A stretch of 64,000 bases of DNA from the NCBI GenBank assembly GCA_902615025.1, contig CACMNV010000005.1, positions 34,283 to 98,282 of the forward strand. Reading direction: 5' to 3'. A program made the position numbers and the translations under genes. Below, one piece after another: positions 48,097 to 57,150 of the stretch; the first letter of the stretch is position 1; each line of letters opens with the position of its first letter. This DNA comes from an uncultured SAR116 cluster alpha proteobacterium. GTDB lineage: Bacteria; Pseudomonadota; Alphaproteobacteria; Puniceispirillales; Marisalimonadaceae. A model generated the notes under the pieces. It saw nothing but the letters and a program-made list of their open reading frames with translations. It was not told the DNA's origin and did not search any database.

Positions 48097-48569
48097 AATT
48101 TATATTTATATCTATTTTTTAATTGAACAAATAAAGCACCTTCTCCCCCTTTATTATGTGGCATAGTTTCAAAACCAACAACATATTTAGATAAATCTTC
48201 ACTTTTAAGCCACAATGGAGTTTTTAATTTTAATTTACCTTTACTATTTGGTCCCTTTCCTGTAACAATTATGATACTTTTAAAGTTACTGAAATAACAA
48301 TCCTTAATAAAATTTTTAATTATTTCATGCGCCTGAACTTCTGTTTTTCCATGAAGATCAATTATGGCATCAACAATTGATCTATTACTTTTAATCTGTT
48401 TTTTTATTTTACTATCTAATGTAAAAGTAACATTCGGTTTTAAAACTTTATTGATTCCTGAAATAGTACTTGAATTAATTTTTTTGTTTTTAGCAATTTT
48501 TTTTGTAGTATTTAAATTTGATGTGTAAAAGTTCCATATTTTTTTATCTTTATCTGATAAATTATGCAT
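48093..48569 (-). CDS. Smr-domain protein
   Basis: A 158-residue protein with a charged N-terminus and a C-terminal Smr (small MutS-related) domain, recognised from AIIDLHGKTEVQAHEII and IIVTGKGPNSKGKLK, ending in HNKGGEGALFVQLK. Smr domains in other proteins nick DNA or RNA; the role of stand-alone alphaproteobacterial members is not established. The ATG at 48567-48569 is chosen over an upstream TTG. The Smr gene lies between a Tim44-like gene and hisB, a known arrangement, but the usual mltA between Smr and Tim44 is missing. Confidence 0.88.
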   Translation of the reverse strand: MHNLSDKDKKIWNFYTSNLNTTKKIAKNKKINSSTISGINKVLKPNVTFTLDSKIKKQIKSNRSIVDAIIDLHGKTEVQAHEIIKNFIKDCYFSNFKSIIIVTGKGPNSKGKLKLKTPLWLKSEDLSKYVVGFETMPHNKGGEGALFVQLKNRYKYKL

Positions 48570-49197
48570 CACTAGTTTCAACTAGTATCCAATTAACATC
48601 TTTAGATTGAATTTCTTTTTCAAATGTCCATAAATCTTTTACTAAAATGCTCTTGTTTTGATCACCATCAATAATCTTCCCTTTTTTATCTTCAAGAACC
48701 TTAATTTGCTCAGATTCAAATAGGACTGAGACCCTCAAAAAGTTTTTTAATTTTTTTACGTCTTCAATTTTAATAGAAACCATTTTTATTATGTCTATTT
48801 TTAAGATTTCTTCTTCAAGAAGACGTTCATCAATTACAACCTGAAAGTTTTTAATTAATTTATCATCAATATACATTTCTATGTTTTTCAAATCACCTCT
48901 TACAAAACAGTTTATAACCATTTCGAAAAAATTTTGCGCTCCTTTCAAAAATTCTTTCTCGTTGAAAGTTGGATCAGCTTCGTATATTGAATCTTTTTTA
49001 GATCTAATTTCATTAATATCTGATGTTTTGTTTTCTAATTTAACTACATTAGTAAAATTTTTTTTACCAATATCAATTTTATTATTTTGTTCATTGCCAT
49101 CAGAATTTTGGCCTAAAATACTTTTTAATCTGTAAACTAAAAATATAGCAATAATTGCAAATATTATTATATCTATAAATGGTAGAGAGAGTTGCAT
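48562..49197 (-). CDS. Tim44-like membrane protein
   Basis: A single N-terminal membrane segment (about 8-22) precedes a charged linker and a Tim44-like domain (about 70-210), visible in FLKGAQNFFEMVINCFVRGDLKNIEMYI and LWTFEKEIQSKDVNWILVETSDA. Alphaproteobacterial members are relatives of mitochondrial Tim44 and are found near secB and Smr genes, as here. The bacterial function is not settled; a membrane-associated role is inferred. The 211 residues are normal. Confidence 0.87.
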   Translation of the reverse strand: MQLSLPFIDIIIFAIIAIFLVYRLKSILGQNSDGNEQNNKIDIGKKNFTNVVKLENKTSDINEIRSKKDSIYEADPTFNEKEFLKGAQNFFEMVINCFVRGDLKNIEMYIDDKLIKNFQVVIDERLLEEEILKIDIIKMVSIKIEDVKKLKNFLRVSVLFESEQIKVLEDKKGKIIDGDQNKSILVKDLWTFEKEIQSKDVNWILVETSDA

Positions 49198-49293
49198 ATT
49201 AAATACCTTGGGTGATTTTAAATTAATAATTGATATTTATCAATGTATATATGTATATTGAGATAATGTTCAATCATTTTAATAAAATTAATT
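49198..49293. promoter_or_regulatory. Tim44-like/secB divergent promoter region with palindromes
   Basis: A 96-base AT-rich gap between divergent genes. A perfect palindrome with seven-base arms and a two-base centre lies at 49229-49244, and an adjacent 20-base imperfect palindrome (16 of 20 matching) lies at 49241-49260. They could be operator sites. I could not pick clear promoter hexamers. Confidence 0.35.
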
Positions 49294-49695
49294 ATGAAAA
49301 CCAGTGAAATATCTTTAATCGGCCAATACATTAAAGATTTATCTTTTGAAAATCCAATGGCTCCAAATTTACCTTCACAAAATAACAACCCAACTGTCAA
49401 TTTAGATGTAAATACTACCTATTTAGATTTAAAAAATAATACTCATGAAGTTAACTTAAAAATAAATTGCTCAGCTTCTATAGACAATGGCACATTATTC
49501 GCTATAGAACTTCAATACGCAGGATTAATTAAAACTATTATAAATAATGAAAAAGATAAAAAGAAATTAATAATTTCTGCAAGTTATCTGCTCTTTCCAT
49601 ATGCAAGAAGTATTATTAGTAATATCACTATGGAAGGTGGTTTTAAACCTTTGGTTATACAACCAATTGAATTTGAAAACATGTTTAAAAAGTAA
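49294..49695 (+). CDS. secB: Protein-export chaperone SecB
   Basis: Tetrameric chaperone delivering unfolded preproteins to SecA. IGQYIKDLSFENPMAP (about 8-23) is the N-terminal signature, and FAIELQYAGL, LFPYARSIISNITMEGGF (near 108-125) and LVIQPIEF follow. The 133 residues are slightly shorter than usual (about 150), lacking most of the acidic tail. It converges with dnaQ, the two stops being adjacent. Confidence 0.95.
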   Translation: MKTSEISLIGQYIKDLSFENPMAPNLPSQNNNPTVNLDVNTTYLDLKNNTHEVNLKINCSASIDNGTLFAIELQYAGLIKTIINNEKDKKKLIISASYLLFPYARSIISNITMEGGFKPLVIQPIEFENMFKK

Positions 49696-50391
49696 TTATT
49701 GAATTTTTTTCCATAAAGGATCTGTCATTTGAGTTATAAAGCTTTCGTGTTGTTTTTTTTCTTGTTCAGATAGATTCATTAATTGTTCACGTGGTACAGA
49801 AAAACTTTCTTTAAAATATTTAATTTCTTTATTTTTATTAAGACCGATTAACTTATTGTCAATTAAGTTTAAGTCTTCTTGTTTTCCTGTTATTAACTTC
49901 AAATATACTTTAGATAATAGGATAGCATCTAACAAAGCTCCATGGAAATTTTGCCTAGTATTTTTTACATCCAATTTTTTGCATAAAGAATCTAAATTTA
50001 CTGTCTGTCCAGGAAATTCTTTCTTAGCTATATCTATTGTGTCAATAACAGAATTTTTAATATTGTTAAAACCGCAATCTTGTAATTCTTTATTAATAAA
50101 ATTTGTATCGAACTCTGCATTGTGAATTATTATCATATCGTCTTTAATAAAATCTAAAAATTTTTTTGCGATCTTGTTGAATGTAGGTTTTCCTATCAAA
50201 AAATCGCTAGATATTCCATGTACTTTTTGAGCAGAAATTTTTATGTTAATTTCTGGATTAATATATTCATGAAAATAGTTTTGAGTTAAAACATTATCTA
50301 TTAATTCAACAATGCCTATTTCTATTATTCTATCATAGTCAAAGTTTAAGCCTGTTGTTTCTGTATCAAGTACTAACTTTCTTTTTTTCAT
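49696..50391 (-). CDS. dnaQ: DNA polymerase III epsilon subunit
   Basis: Proofreading 3'-to-5' exonuclease of the replicative polymerase. The DEDDh motifs are LVLDTETTGLNF (D9, E11), IIIHNAEFDTNFIN (near 94-107) and HGALLDAILLSKVY (near 155-168). A C-terminal stretch after residue 185 may bind the alpha subunit. The 231 residues are normal. Its start overlaps the coaE end by 26 bases. The dnaQ-coaE-(origin) order is common near the alphaproteobacterial origin. Confidence 0.96.
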   Translation of the reverse strand: MKKRKLVLDTETTGLNFDYDRIIEIGIVELIDNVLTQNYFHEYINPEINIKISAQKVHGISSDFLIGKPTFNKIAKKFLDFIKDDMIIIHNAEFDTNFINKELQDCGFNNIKNSVIDTIDIAKKEFPGQTVNLDSLCKKLDVKNTRQNFHGALLDAILLSKVYLKLITGKQEDLNLIDNKLIGLNKNKEIKYFKESFSVPREQLMNLSEQEKKQHESFITQMTDPLWKKIQ

Positions 50392-50980
50392 TTCTTAATC
50401 TTAGTTTAAATAAAGTTTTTATTAATAGTAAAAAAACTTTTATTAGTATAATTGATCTGTTATTTGTATTAATTACATGTGGTTTATAATTCATTTTATC
50501 ACAAAAACTTAATTGCGACGCTACTATTTTTTCAAAAAGTAAATTTGAAATTTTATCTCTTTTCAAAACTCGTTCTTTTTGTGTTTTTACATTACAATGA
50601 GCTAATATAATTAAATCGTATTTTTTTTCCGATTTTGTTTCATATATCAAAGGCACATCATAAACCAATATTTTTCTATTATAATTAATGTGTTCAAATT
50701 TTTTTAATTCAATGTCCAAATAGGGATATAATAATTGTTCTAACTTTTTCTTTTCTTTTTTATTGGAGAATATAATTGTTCTTAATTTTAGCTTATCAAC
50801 ATGACTTTTTTTTACAACAGAGGGCCATATACTCTTTAATTGTTTTATAATTTCAGTTGTTCTTAAAATGTTTTTTATTTCTTTATCAGCATCAAATATT
50901 GGTACGTTAAAAAATGCAAATATATTTGCTATTGTTGTTTTTCCTGTGCCAATTGATCCTGTTATCCCTATTTTATACAT
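50366..50980 (-). CDS. coaE: Dephospho-CoA kinase
   Basis: Last step of coenzyme A synthesis. The P-loop GSIGTGKTT lies at about 8-16, FDADKEI near 33-39, and VYDVPLIYE near 105-113. The 204 residues are normal, with a basic C-terminus. It starts next to the putative origin gap and is transcribed away from it. Confidence 0.95.
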   Translation of the reverse strand: MYKIGITGSIGTGKTTIANIFAFFNVPIFDADKEIKNILRTTEIIKQLKSIWPSVVKKSHVDKLKLRTIIFSNKKEKKKLEQLLYPYLDIELKKFEHINYNRKILVYDVPLIYETKSEKKYDLIILAHCNVKTQKERVLKRDKISNLLFEKIVASQLSFCDKMNYKPHVINTNNRSIILIKVFLLLIKTLFKLRLRNEKKKVST

Positions 50981-51200
50981 AATAAGCTGTGGATAGATAT
51001 ATCATTATTTAATAGTTCCCTTTTTAATTCACAACATATAAATTTTTTTTTCTGTTTATAACTTTTTCAACACATGTCTTTATTTACATTTTCTCATTCA
51101 AAACAGTTACTTGTAAAAATTATGTTTGTTGATAAATATTAATAACTATTTATAAACAAAATTATGAATACATTTACAACAAGTTTATTAATTAATAATT
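50981..51200. other. Putative chromosomal replication origin (oriC)
   Basis: This is the largest gene-free stretch in the window, very AT-rich, between divergent coaE and hemE. DnaA-box-like nonamers compared with TTATCCACA are: 50988-50996 (minus, one mismatch), 51127-51135 (minus, one mismatch), 51053-51061 (minus, two mismatches) and 51150-51158 (plus, two mismatches; identical to the 51053 box). In Caulobacter and Rickettsia the origin lies beside hemE. Gene orientation flips here and parAB/parS are about 3-8 kb away. Promoters for coaE and hemE must also lie here. The function is inferred. Confidence 0.6.
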
Positions 51201-52214
51201 ATGATTAGTGAATTAATAAAATTAAAAAAAAGTCATATAAGACCCAAATGGTTTTTGAGACAGGCCGGGCGACATATTCCAGAGTATTTTTCTATACGAA
51301 ATAAACACAACAATTTTATTGATTTTTGTCTTAATGAAGATTCAATTGTTGATGCAACTATTCTACCTTTAAAATATTATAATATCGACGCGGCAATATT
51401 ATTTTCTGATATTTTATTATTACCTTACTTCTTAGGACAAAAAGTTACTTTTAAGGAAAATATAGGACCTGTATTAAGCAAAATAGATATAAATGAAGAG
51501 TTCATTAATAGAAAAATTGATTTAAATAACTTTATACCGATAAAAAACGCCATTTTAAAAATCAAAGAAGTGCTTCCTCCCACTAAAGATTTAATAGGGT
51601 TCTGTGGAGCACCTTGGACTTTAGCATGTTATATGTTAGATGGTGGCAGCTCAAAGGACTATGCTAAAACAAGAATTTTTTTATGGAACAATGAAGAAAT
51701 GTTTGACAAATTAATTAACAAGTTAACTAAAAGTTGTGCTGATTTTCTTGAATATCAGTATCTAGCAGGTTGTTCTGTTTTGATGATTTTCGATACATGG
51801 TCAAGTATGATTCCTGACACGTATTGGGTAAAATTTGGTATTGAACCTGTTAAATCAATAGTTGATATATTGAGAAAAAGAAATGTAAAATGTCCTATTA
51901 TTGGATTTCCATTTAAATCTGGTGAAATGCTGATCCAATATAGCTATGAGAGCCTAGTTGATGTAGTCTCAATTGATTGGAAAACAAATTTAGATTGGGC
52001 TATAAAAAATATCAATAATACTGTAATTACTCAAGGAAATTTAGATCCAGCAATACTTTCTTCTGATAATACATTAGCCATAAAAAAGGAAGTATATCGA
52101 ATATTAAGCCTGACTCAAAATAAATGTCATATTTTTAATGTTGGTCACGGTTTAACGCCTGAAGTCAAAATAAGAAATGTTAAATATGTAATTAAACTAA
52201 TAGAAGAGTATTAG
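51201..52214 (+). CDS. hemE: Uroporphyrinogen decarboxylase
   Basis: Heme-pathway enzyme that decarboxylates the four acetate side chains of uroporphyrinogen III. The N-terminal signature RPKWFLRQAGRHIPEY (about 13-28), GFCGAPWTLACYML (near 133-146) and SIDWKTNLDWA are diagnostic, as is the NVGHGLTPE motif near the end. The 337 residues are normal. The hemJ ATG follows its stop directly. Confidence 0.97.
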   Translation: MISELIKLKKSHIRPKWFLRQAGRHIPEYFSIRNKHNNFIDFCLNEDSIVDATILPLKYYNIDAAILFSDILLLPYFLGQKVTFKENIGPVLSKIDINEEFINRKIDLNNFIPIKNAILKIKEVLPPTKDLIGFCGAPWTLACYMLDGGSSKDYAKTRIFLWNNEEMFDKLINKLTKSCADFLEYQYLAGCSVLMIFDTWSSMIPDTYWVKFGIEPVKSIVDILRKRNVKCPIIGFPFKSGEMLIQYSYESLVDVVSIDWKTNLDWAIKNINNTVITQGNLDPAILSSDNTLAIKKEVYRILSLTQNKCHIFNVGHGLTPEVKIRNVKYVIKLIEEY

Positions 52215-52649
52215 ATGTTGCATTTATATCTAAAGTCCTTTCATCTAATTTTCTTAATAGCATGGATGGTCTCGCTACTGTATTTACCAAGATTGTTTGT
52301 CTATCATTCAAATGTTTTCATAACAAGTTCCTCATATAACTTATTTTTATTGATGGAAAAGAGGCTGATAAAAATTATAGCGATACCTGCTATGAGTTTC
52401 ACAGCCCTTTCTGGTATTATGCTTTTAAATATTCAAGACGAATTGTTATATGAAAATTATTTTATAATAAAGATTCTAATTGTAGTATTTTGGATGATTT
52501 ATCAAGCATACTGGATCTATATCTATACAGTTCTCAAGGAAAAGAAAAACAAGAGATCACGAAATTATTATAAATTAATCAATGAAATACCAACATTTTT
52601 TATGATTATAATTATTTTACTTGTTGTGCTTAAACCTAATTTAGGTTAA
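52215..52649 (+). CDS. hemJ: HemJ-type protoporphyrinogen oxidase
   Basis: Small membrane protein of 144 residues with four hydrophobic helices. [27 protein letters not shown] contains the conserved histidine near residue 10 and the YLPRLFVYH motif, followed by [13 protein letters not shown]. HemJ oxidises protoporphyrinogen IX to protoporphyrin in many alphaproteobacteria. Direct contact with hemE supports a heme role. hemH, which often sits between hemE and hemJ, is not here. Confidence 0.9.
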   Translation: MLHLYLKSFHLIFLIAWMVSLLYLPRLFVYHSNVFITSSSYNLFLLMEKRLIKIIAIPAMSFTALSGIMLLNIQDELLYENYFIIKILIVVFWMIYQAYWIYIYTVLKEKKNKRSRNYYKLINEIPTFFMIIIILLVVLKPNLG

Positions 52650-52684
52650 AAAAGAATTCTCTCAAATATTTATTATCGAAATTT

Positions 52685-53944
52685 ATGCATTTAAATGAAT
52701 TGAAATCAAAAAATCCATCTGACTTGTTATTATATGCGGAAAGTTTAGAAGTAGAAAATGCAAGTAATCTCAGGAAACAAGACATGATGTTTGCCTGTTT
52801 AAAAAAGCTTGCTGATAACGACGTTCCAATATATGGAGAAGGCGTGTTAGAAGTTTTAGCTGATGGATTTGGCTTTTTAAGATCCGCTGATTCGAATTAT
52901 CTTGCAGGGCCAGATGATATATATGTATCGCCTAGTCAAGTGAAAAAATTTGGCTTAAGAACTGGAGATACTGTCGAAGGAGAAATTAGGTCGCCAAAAG
53001 AAGGCGAAAGATATTTTGCGTTATTAAAAACTGAATCAATAAATTTTGAAAAACCAGATAATATAAGGCAAAGAATAAATTTTGATAATTTAACACCATT
53101 ATATCCAAATGAAAAAATAAATTTTGAAACAGAGTTCAATCCAGAAAATAAAGATTATACACCACGAATTATAGACCTGATAGCACCTGTAGGTAAGGGA
53201 CAAAGAAGCCTGATTGTTGCACCACCACGAACAGGAAAAACTATGATGTTGCAATCGATTGCCAAAGCTATAACAACAAACCATCCTGAAATATATTTAT
53301 TAGTTTTATTAATAGATGAAAGACCTGAGGAAGTAACAGATATGCAAAGATCAGTCAAAGGTGAAGTTATAAGTTCAACTTTTGATGAACCAGCAACAAG
53401 ACATGTACAAGTTACTGACATGGTTATAGAAAAAGCAAAAAGGTTAGTTGAACACAAAAGAGATGTTGTGATCTTGTTAGATTCAATAACAAGGCTCGCT
53501 AGAGCATATAACACGGTCATACCGTCAAGTGGTAAAGTTTTGACTGGAGGCGTTGATGCTAATGCTCTGCAAAGACCAAAGAGATTTTTTGGGGCAGCAA
53601 GAAACATTGAAGAGGGTGGCTCTTTATCTATTATAGCAACAGCATTGGTAGAAACAGGGTCTAGAATGGATGAAGTTATTTTTGAAGAGTTTAAAGGGAC
53701 AGGTAACAGCGAGGTTATTTTAGACAGAAAGCTATCAGATAAAAGAGTTTTTCCTTCTATAGATGTAACTAAATCTGGCACTAGAAAAGAAGAATTGTTA
53801 GTTCAAAAGGATATACTATCAAAAATGTGGGTGTTGAGAAGAATTTTAATGCAGATGGGACCAGTAGATGCTATGGAATTCTTAGTAGATAAGTTGAAAC
53901 AAAGTAAATCAAACGAAGATTTCTTTAGAGCTATGAATAAATAG
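52685..53944 (+). CDS. rho: Transcription termination factor Rho
   Basis: Hexameric RNA helicase that ends transcription. The N-terminal [13 protein letters not shown] helical domain, the cold-shock RNA-binding domain (about 50-120, [13 protein letters not shown]) and the ATPase with [12 protein letters not shown] (near 180-191) and [16 protein letters not shown] (near 262-277) are complete. The 419 residues are normal. Rho presence fits the near lack of strong intrinsic terminators in this window. A parS site follows its stop by three bases. Confidence 0.98.
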   Translation: MHLNELKSKNPSDLLLYAESLEVENASNLRKQDMMFACLKKLADNDVPIYGEGVLEVLADGFGFLRSADSNYLAGPDDIYVSPSQVKKFGLRTGDTVEGEIRSPKEGERYFALLKTESINFEKPDNIRQRINFDNLTPLYPNEKINFETEFNPENKDYTPRIIDLIAPVGKGQRSLIVAPPRTGKTMMLQSIAKAITTNHPEIYLLVLLIDERPEEVTDMQRSVKGEVISSTFDEPATRHVQVTDMVIEKAKRLVEHKRDVVILLDSITRLARAYNTVIPSSGKVLTGGVDANALQRPKRFFGAARNIEEGGSLSIIATALVETGSRMDEVIFEEFKGTGNSEVILDRKLSDKRVFPSIDVTKSGTRKEELLVQKDILSKMWVLRRILMQMGPVDAMEFLVDKLKQSKSNEDFFRAMNK

Positions 53945-53947
53945 TGT

Positions 53948-53963
53948 AGTTTCACGTGAAACA
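53948..53963. other. parS centromere-like site 1
   Basis: This 16-base site matches the ParB target TGTTTCACGTGAAACA at 15 of 16 positions (the first base is A) and contains a perfect 14-base palindrome. It lies between rho and mnmE, about 4.6 kb from parB. The GTG start codon of mnmE (53956-53958) lies inside the site. Confidence 0.9.
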
Positions 53964-55284
53964 AAATGAGTATGACACAATTTTCGCATCGGCCAGCCAA
54001 TTTAGATCAGCTATCAAAATTATCAGAATAAGTGGGAGAAATGCAAAAAAAATTCCAAATATATTTAATTTTAAAAGGCCGAGACCCAGAATATTTTCAT
54101 TAAGAAGGCTTACTCATAAAAATAATATAATTGATGTTGCTCCTGTTGTATGGTTGCCAAAAAGTAAGAGTTTCACTGGAGAAGACACTTATGAACTTTA
54201 TATTCATGGAAGTTTTGTAATAGAAAAATTAATTTTTAAAATTCTAACTTCCTATAAAAATTTTAGATTAGCAGAACCAGGAGAGTTTACTAAAAGAGCT
54301 ACTTTAAATGGCAATATTGACTTAATTCAAGCTGAAAGTATAAATGATATTGTTAATTCACAAACAGAAAAACAACTCTCAGTAGCTCAAACCCAACTCG
54401 ATGGTTCATTAAGCAATGTTGTTAAAAGCTGGAGAGAAGAAATTATTTACATATCTTCATTAATTGAATCCCTTATTGATTTTTCTGATGAAGATATTCC
54501 TGAAGAATTATCTAATCTATTCTTAAAAAACTTAAAGACTATACAAAAAAAGATCAAAGATACGTTAAAATCTGCTACGTTAGCGTCTTTTATTAAAGAG
54601 GGATTCATTGTTACGATAATAGGTAAGCCTAATGTAGGTAAAAGCAGTTTAATAAACGCATTAACAAAATTAAACATTTCAATTGTCACTGATTTTCCTG
54701 GAACAACAAGAGATTTAATACAACAAAAAATAGATGTAAAGGGTCTGCCTGTTATTTTATATGATACTGCAGGTATTAGAAAAACAAATAATATTATTGA
54801 AAAAAAAGGTATTGAGCTGGCAATAAATATTATGAAAAAGAGTAATTTAATATTGAATTTATGTGAAGACGGTAATTTTAATTATAAAACGTTACAAAAA
54901 GAATTTTTAGATGATAGTAAAATAAAGATTATCAATGTTAAAACAAAGGTTGACATAAAAAAAAATAGTAAGAAAAATGCAGATGTAGAAATTTCTTCAA
55001 AGACAAACTTTGGGATTAATATTCTATTAGAGAAAATTTATTCTTATTTATCTGGCTTAGAGCCAAAAGAGTCATCATTACTTACATCTGAAAGACAAAT
55101 TTCACATTCAAAGAAAGCACTTAGTGCTTTAAATAGAATTAATAAGTTATCAATTATTAAGGAAACTGAACTTATTGCTGAGGAATTAAGGCTTGCTTCT
55201 AAGCATATTAGTAATATAACTTCTTTTATAGATAATGAAGACGTTTTAGATAAAATATTTAGTAGTTTTTGTATAGGAAAATAA
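53956..55284 (+). CDS. mnmE: tRNA modification GTPase MnmE
   Basis: Works with MnmG to put carboxymethylaminomethyl groups on wobble U34. The N-terminal domain opens YDTIFASASQFRSAIKIIRISG. The G domain has IGKPNVGKSSLINAL (near 221-235), DFPGTTRD and DTAGIR. The C-terminal motif FCIGK (438-442) contains the functional cysteine. The start is a GTG within parS; no in-frame ATG precedes the conserved region. Its stop is immediately followed by mnmG. Confidence 0.96.
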   Translation: MKQNEYDTIFASASQFRSAIKIIRISGRNAKKIPNIFNFKRPRPRIFSLRRLTHKNNIIDVAPVVWLPKSKSFTGEDTYELYIHGSFVIEKLIFKILTSYKNFRLAEPGEFTKRATLNGNIDLIQAESINDIVNSQTEKQLSVAQTQLDGSLSNVVKSWREEIIYISSLIESLIDFSDEDIPEELSNLFLKNLKTIQKKIKDTLKSATLASFIKEGFIVTIIGKPNVGKSSLINALTKLNISIVTDFPGTTRDLIQQKIDVKGLPVILYDTAGIRKTNNIIEKKGIELAINIMKKSNLILNLCEDGNFNYKTLQKEFLDDSKIKIINVKTKVDIKKNSKKNADVEISSKTNFGINILLEKIYSYLSGLEPKESSLLTSERQISHSKKALSALNRINKLSIIKETELIAEELRLASKHISNITSFIDNEDVLDKIFSSFCIGK

Positions 55285-57150
55285 ATGGAAAAGAATGTTG
55301 ATGTTATAGTAATTGGTGGCGGTCATGCAGGAATTGAGGCTTCAAGCGCTATATCAAGATTCGGTGGCAAGGTATTATTAATTACGTTAAAAAAAAATCA
55401 AATTGGTGAAATGTCCTGTAACCCAGCTATAGGTGGTTTAGGTAAAGGTCACTTAGTAAGAGAAATTGATGCACTAGATGGTGTTATGGGTAGAGCCATA
55501 GATCAATCCGGTATTCAGTTTAGAATGTTAAATAGATCAAAGGGGCCAGCGGTTCATGGGCCCAGATCTCAGGCTGATAGAAGGTTATACAAAAAGAGCG
55601 TTCAGGAAATACTGCTAAATCAACAAAAAATTAGCGTTATTGAAGGATTCGTCGATGATTTAATAATTGATAAAAAAAAAATTAAGGGTGTTGTTTTAGA
55701 TAATGGTAAAAACTTTTTTTGTAATTCATTAGTTATTACCACTGGCACATTTCTTGGTGGAAGGATATTTGTCGGCAATGAAACATTTGAAGCCGGACGC
55801 ATAGGCGACAAATCATCCTCTAAACTTTCTCAAAAGATAAGAAATCTTGGTTTTCCAGTAGGCCGTCTTAAAACTGGAACACCCCCAAGACTAGTAAAAA
55901 ATACAATTGATTGGAATTTAGTTGAATTGCAATCACCTGATGAAAATCCTGTCCCATTCTCTTATTTAAATTCTAAAATAGAAGTTTCTCAAATTAAATG
56001 TGGAATAACAAGAACAACTGAAAAAACACATAGCATTATTGAAGAAAATTTAAAAAAATCTCCTGTTTTTTCAGGTTCTATAAAAGGTTACGGACCTAGA
56101 TATTGTCCGAGTATAGAAGATAAGGTTAATAGATTTAAGGATAAAACGTCTCACCAGGTTTTTTTAGAGCCTGAGGGATTGGATAGCGACTTAGTATATC
56201 CTAATGGAATATCAACAAGTTTACCAAGAGAAATTCAAGATAAATTTATTAAAACTATACCAGGTTTAAAAAATGTAAAGATACAAGAGTATGGTTATGC
56301 TGTTGAATATGATTATATTGACCCCAGGTGCCTAAAATATACGTTAGAGTCAAAAAAGGTGAAAAATTTATTTTTCGCAGGACAAATAAATGGAACTACG
56401 GGTTATGAAGAAGCCGCTGCACAAGGCCTAGTTGCGGGTGTAAATAGTATGTTAAAAGCTAAAAATTCTAGTTTGAAATTTTTATTAAATAGAACCGAAA
56501 GCTATATTGGTGTCATGATAGATGATTTAGTTACTCGAGGCGCGCCTGAACCATACAGAATGTTTACTTCAAGAGCTGAATATAGATTATTATTAAGGTC
56601 AGATAATGCTGACCAAAGATTAACTGACAAAGCAATTAGCTTTGGAATAGTTAGTAATAAAAGAAAAAAATCGTGGCTAACTAAAAAGAAATCTTTAAAA
56701 GACTTGAAAAAATATTTAAAAAATTTGAAATTAAATAGTGAACAATTAAAAAAAATAGGTATTAAAACTTTAAAAAACGGTAACATACCCTCAGTTCATA
56801 ATTTAATTACTGGAAACAAAATCTCGTTAGAAAAAATAATTACAAATTTTGATCCAAAAAATGAATTCTCAATCGATTGCATAAATCAAATCGAAATAGA
56901 CATTAAATATGATATTTATATAAAACGTCAGCTTAATGATATTAAGCAATTTGAATCAGAACAACAAACATTAATACCTAAAAAAATAAATTATAGGAAA
57001 ATTAAAGGATTATCAAATGAATCTATTGATATTTTAAATCAACATAAGCCCGAAACTATTAGGCAAGCGTCACAATTGCCAGGTTTCACATCATCTGCCG
57101 TTTTTTTACTACTATATCACGTTAAAAATAAAAAAACCAAATTAGCTTAA
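55285..57150 (+). CDS. mnmG: tRNA modification enzyme MnmG (GidA)
   Basis: FAD-dependent partner of MnmE. The dinucleotide-binding [19 protein letters not shown] (about 7-25), [24 protein letters not shown] (near 44-67), TGTPPRL and the [20 protein letters not shown] segment (near 364-383) are diagnostic. The 621 residues are full length. It abuts mnmE and overlaps rsmG by one base, the near-universal mnmE-mnmG-rsmG-parA-parB order close to replication origins. Confidence 0.98.
   Translation: MEKNVDVIVIGGGHAGIEASSAISRFGGKVLLITLKKNQIGEMSCNPAIGGLGKGHLVREIDALDGVMGRAIDQSGIQFRMLNRSKGPAVHGPRSQADRRLYKKSVQEILLNQQKISVIEGFVDDLIIDKKKIKGVVLDNGKNFFCNSLVITTGTFLGGRIFVGNETFEAGRIGDKSSSKLSQKIRNLGFPVGRLKTGTPPRLVKNTIDWNLVELQSPDENPVPFSYLNSKIEVSQIKCGITRTTEKTHSIIEENLKKSPVFSGSIKGYGPRYCPSIEDKVNRFKDKTSHQVFLEPEGLDSDLVYPNGISTSLPREIQDKFIKTIPGLKNVKIQEYGYAVEYDYIDPRCLKYTLESKKVKNLFFAGQINGTTGYEEAAAQGLVAGVNSMLKAKNSSLKFLLNRTESYIGVMIDDLVTRGAPEPYRMFTSRAEYRLLLRSDNADQRLTDKAISFGIVSNKRKKSWLTKKKSLKDLKKYLKNLKLNSEQLKKIGIKTLKNGNIPSVHNLITGNKISLEKIITNFDPKNEFSIDCINQIEIDIKYDIYIKRQLNDIKQFESEQQTLIPKKINYRKIKGLSNESIDILNQHKPETIRQASQLPGFTSSAVFLLLYHVKNKKTKLA

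Noticed and set aside
49218-49400. Small minus-strand open frame over the start of secB
   Set aside because: It covers the conserved secB N-terminus in antisense and the secB/Tim44 promoter gap; no support for a real gene.
53155-53781. Long open frame antisense to rho (about 208 codons)
   Set aside because: It lies wholly inside the highly conserved rho gene on the other strand, has no ribosome-binding site and no recognisable domain; it is a shadow of biased codon use.
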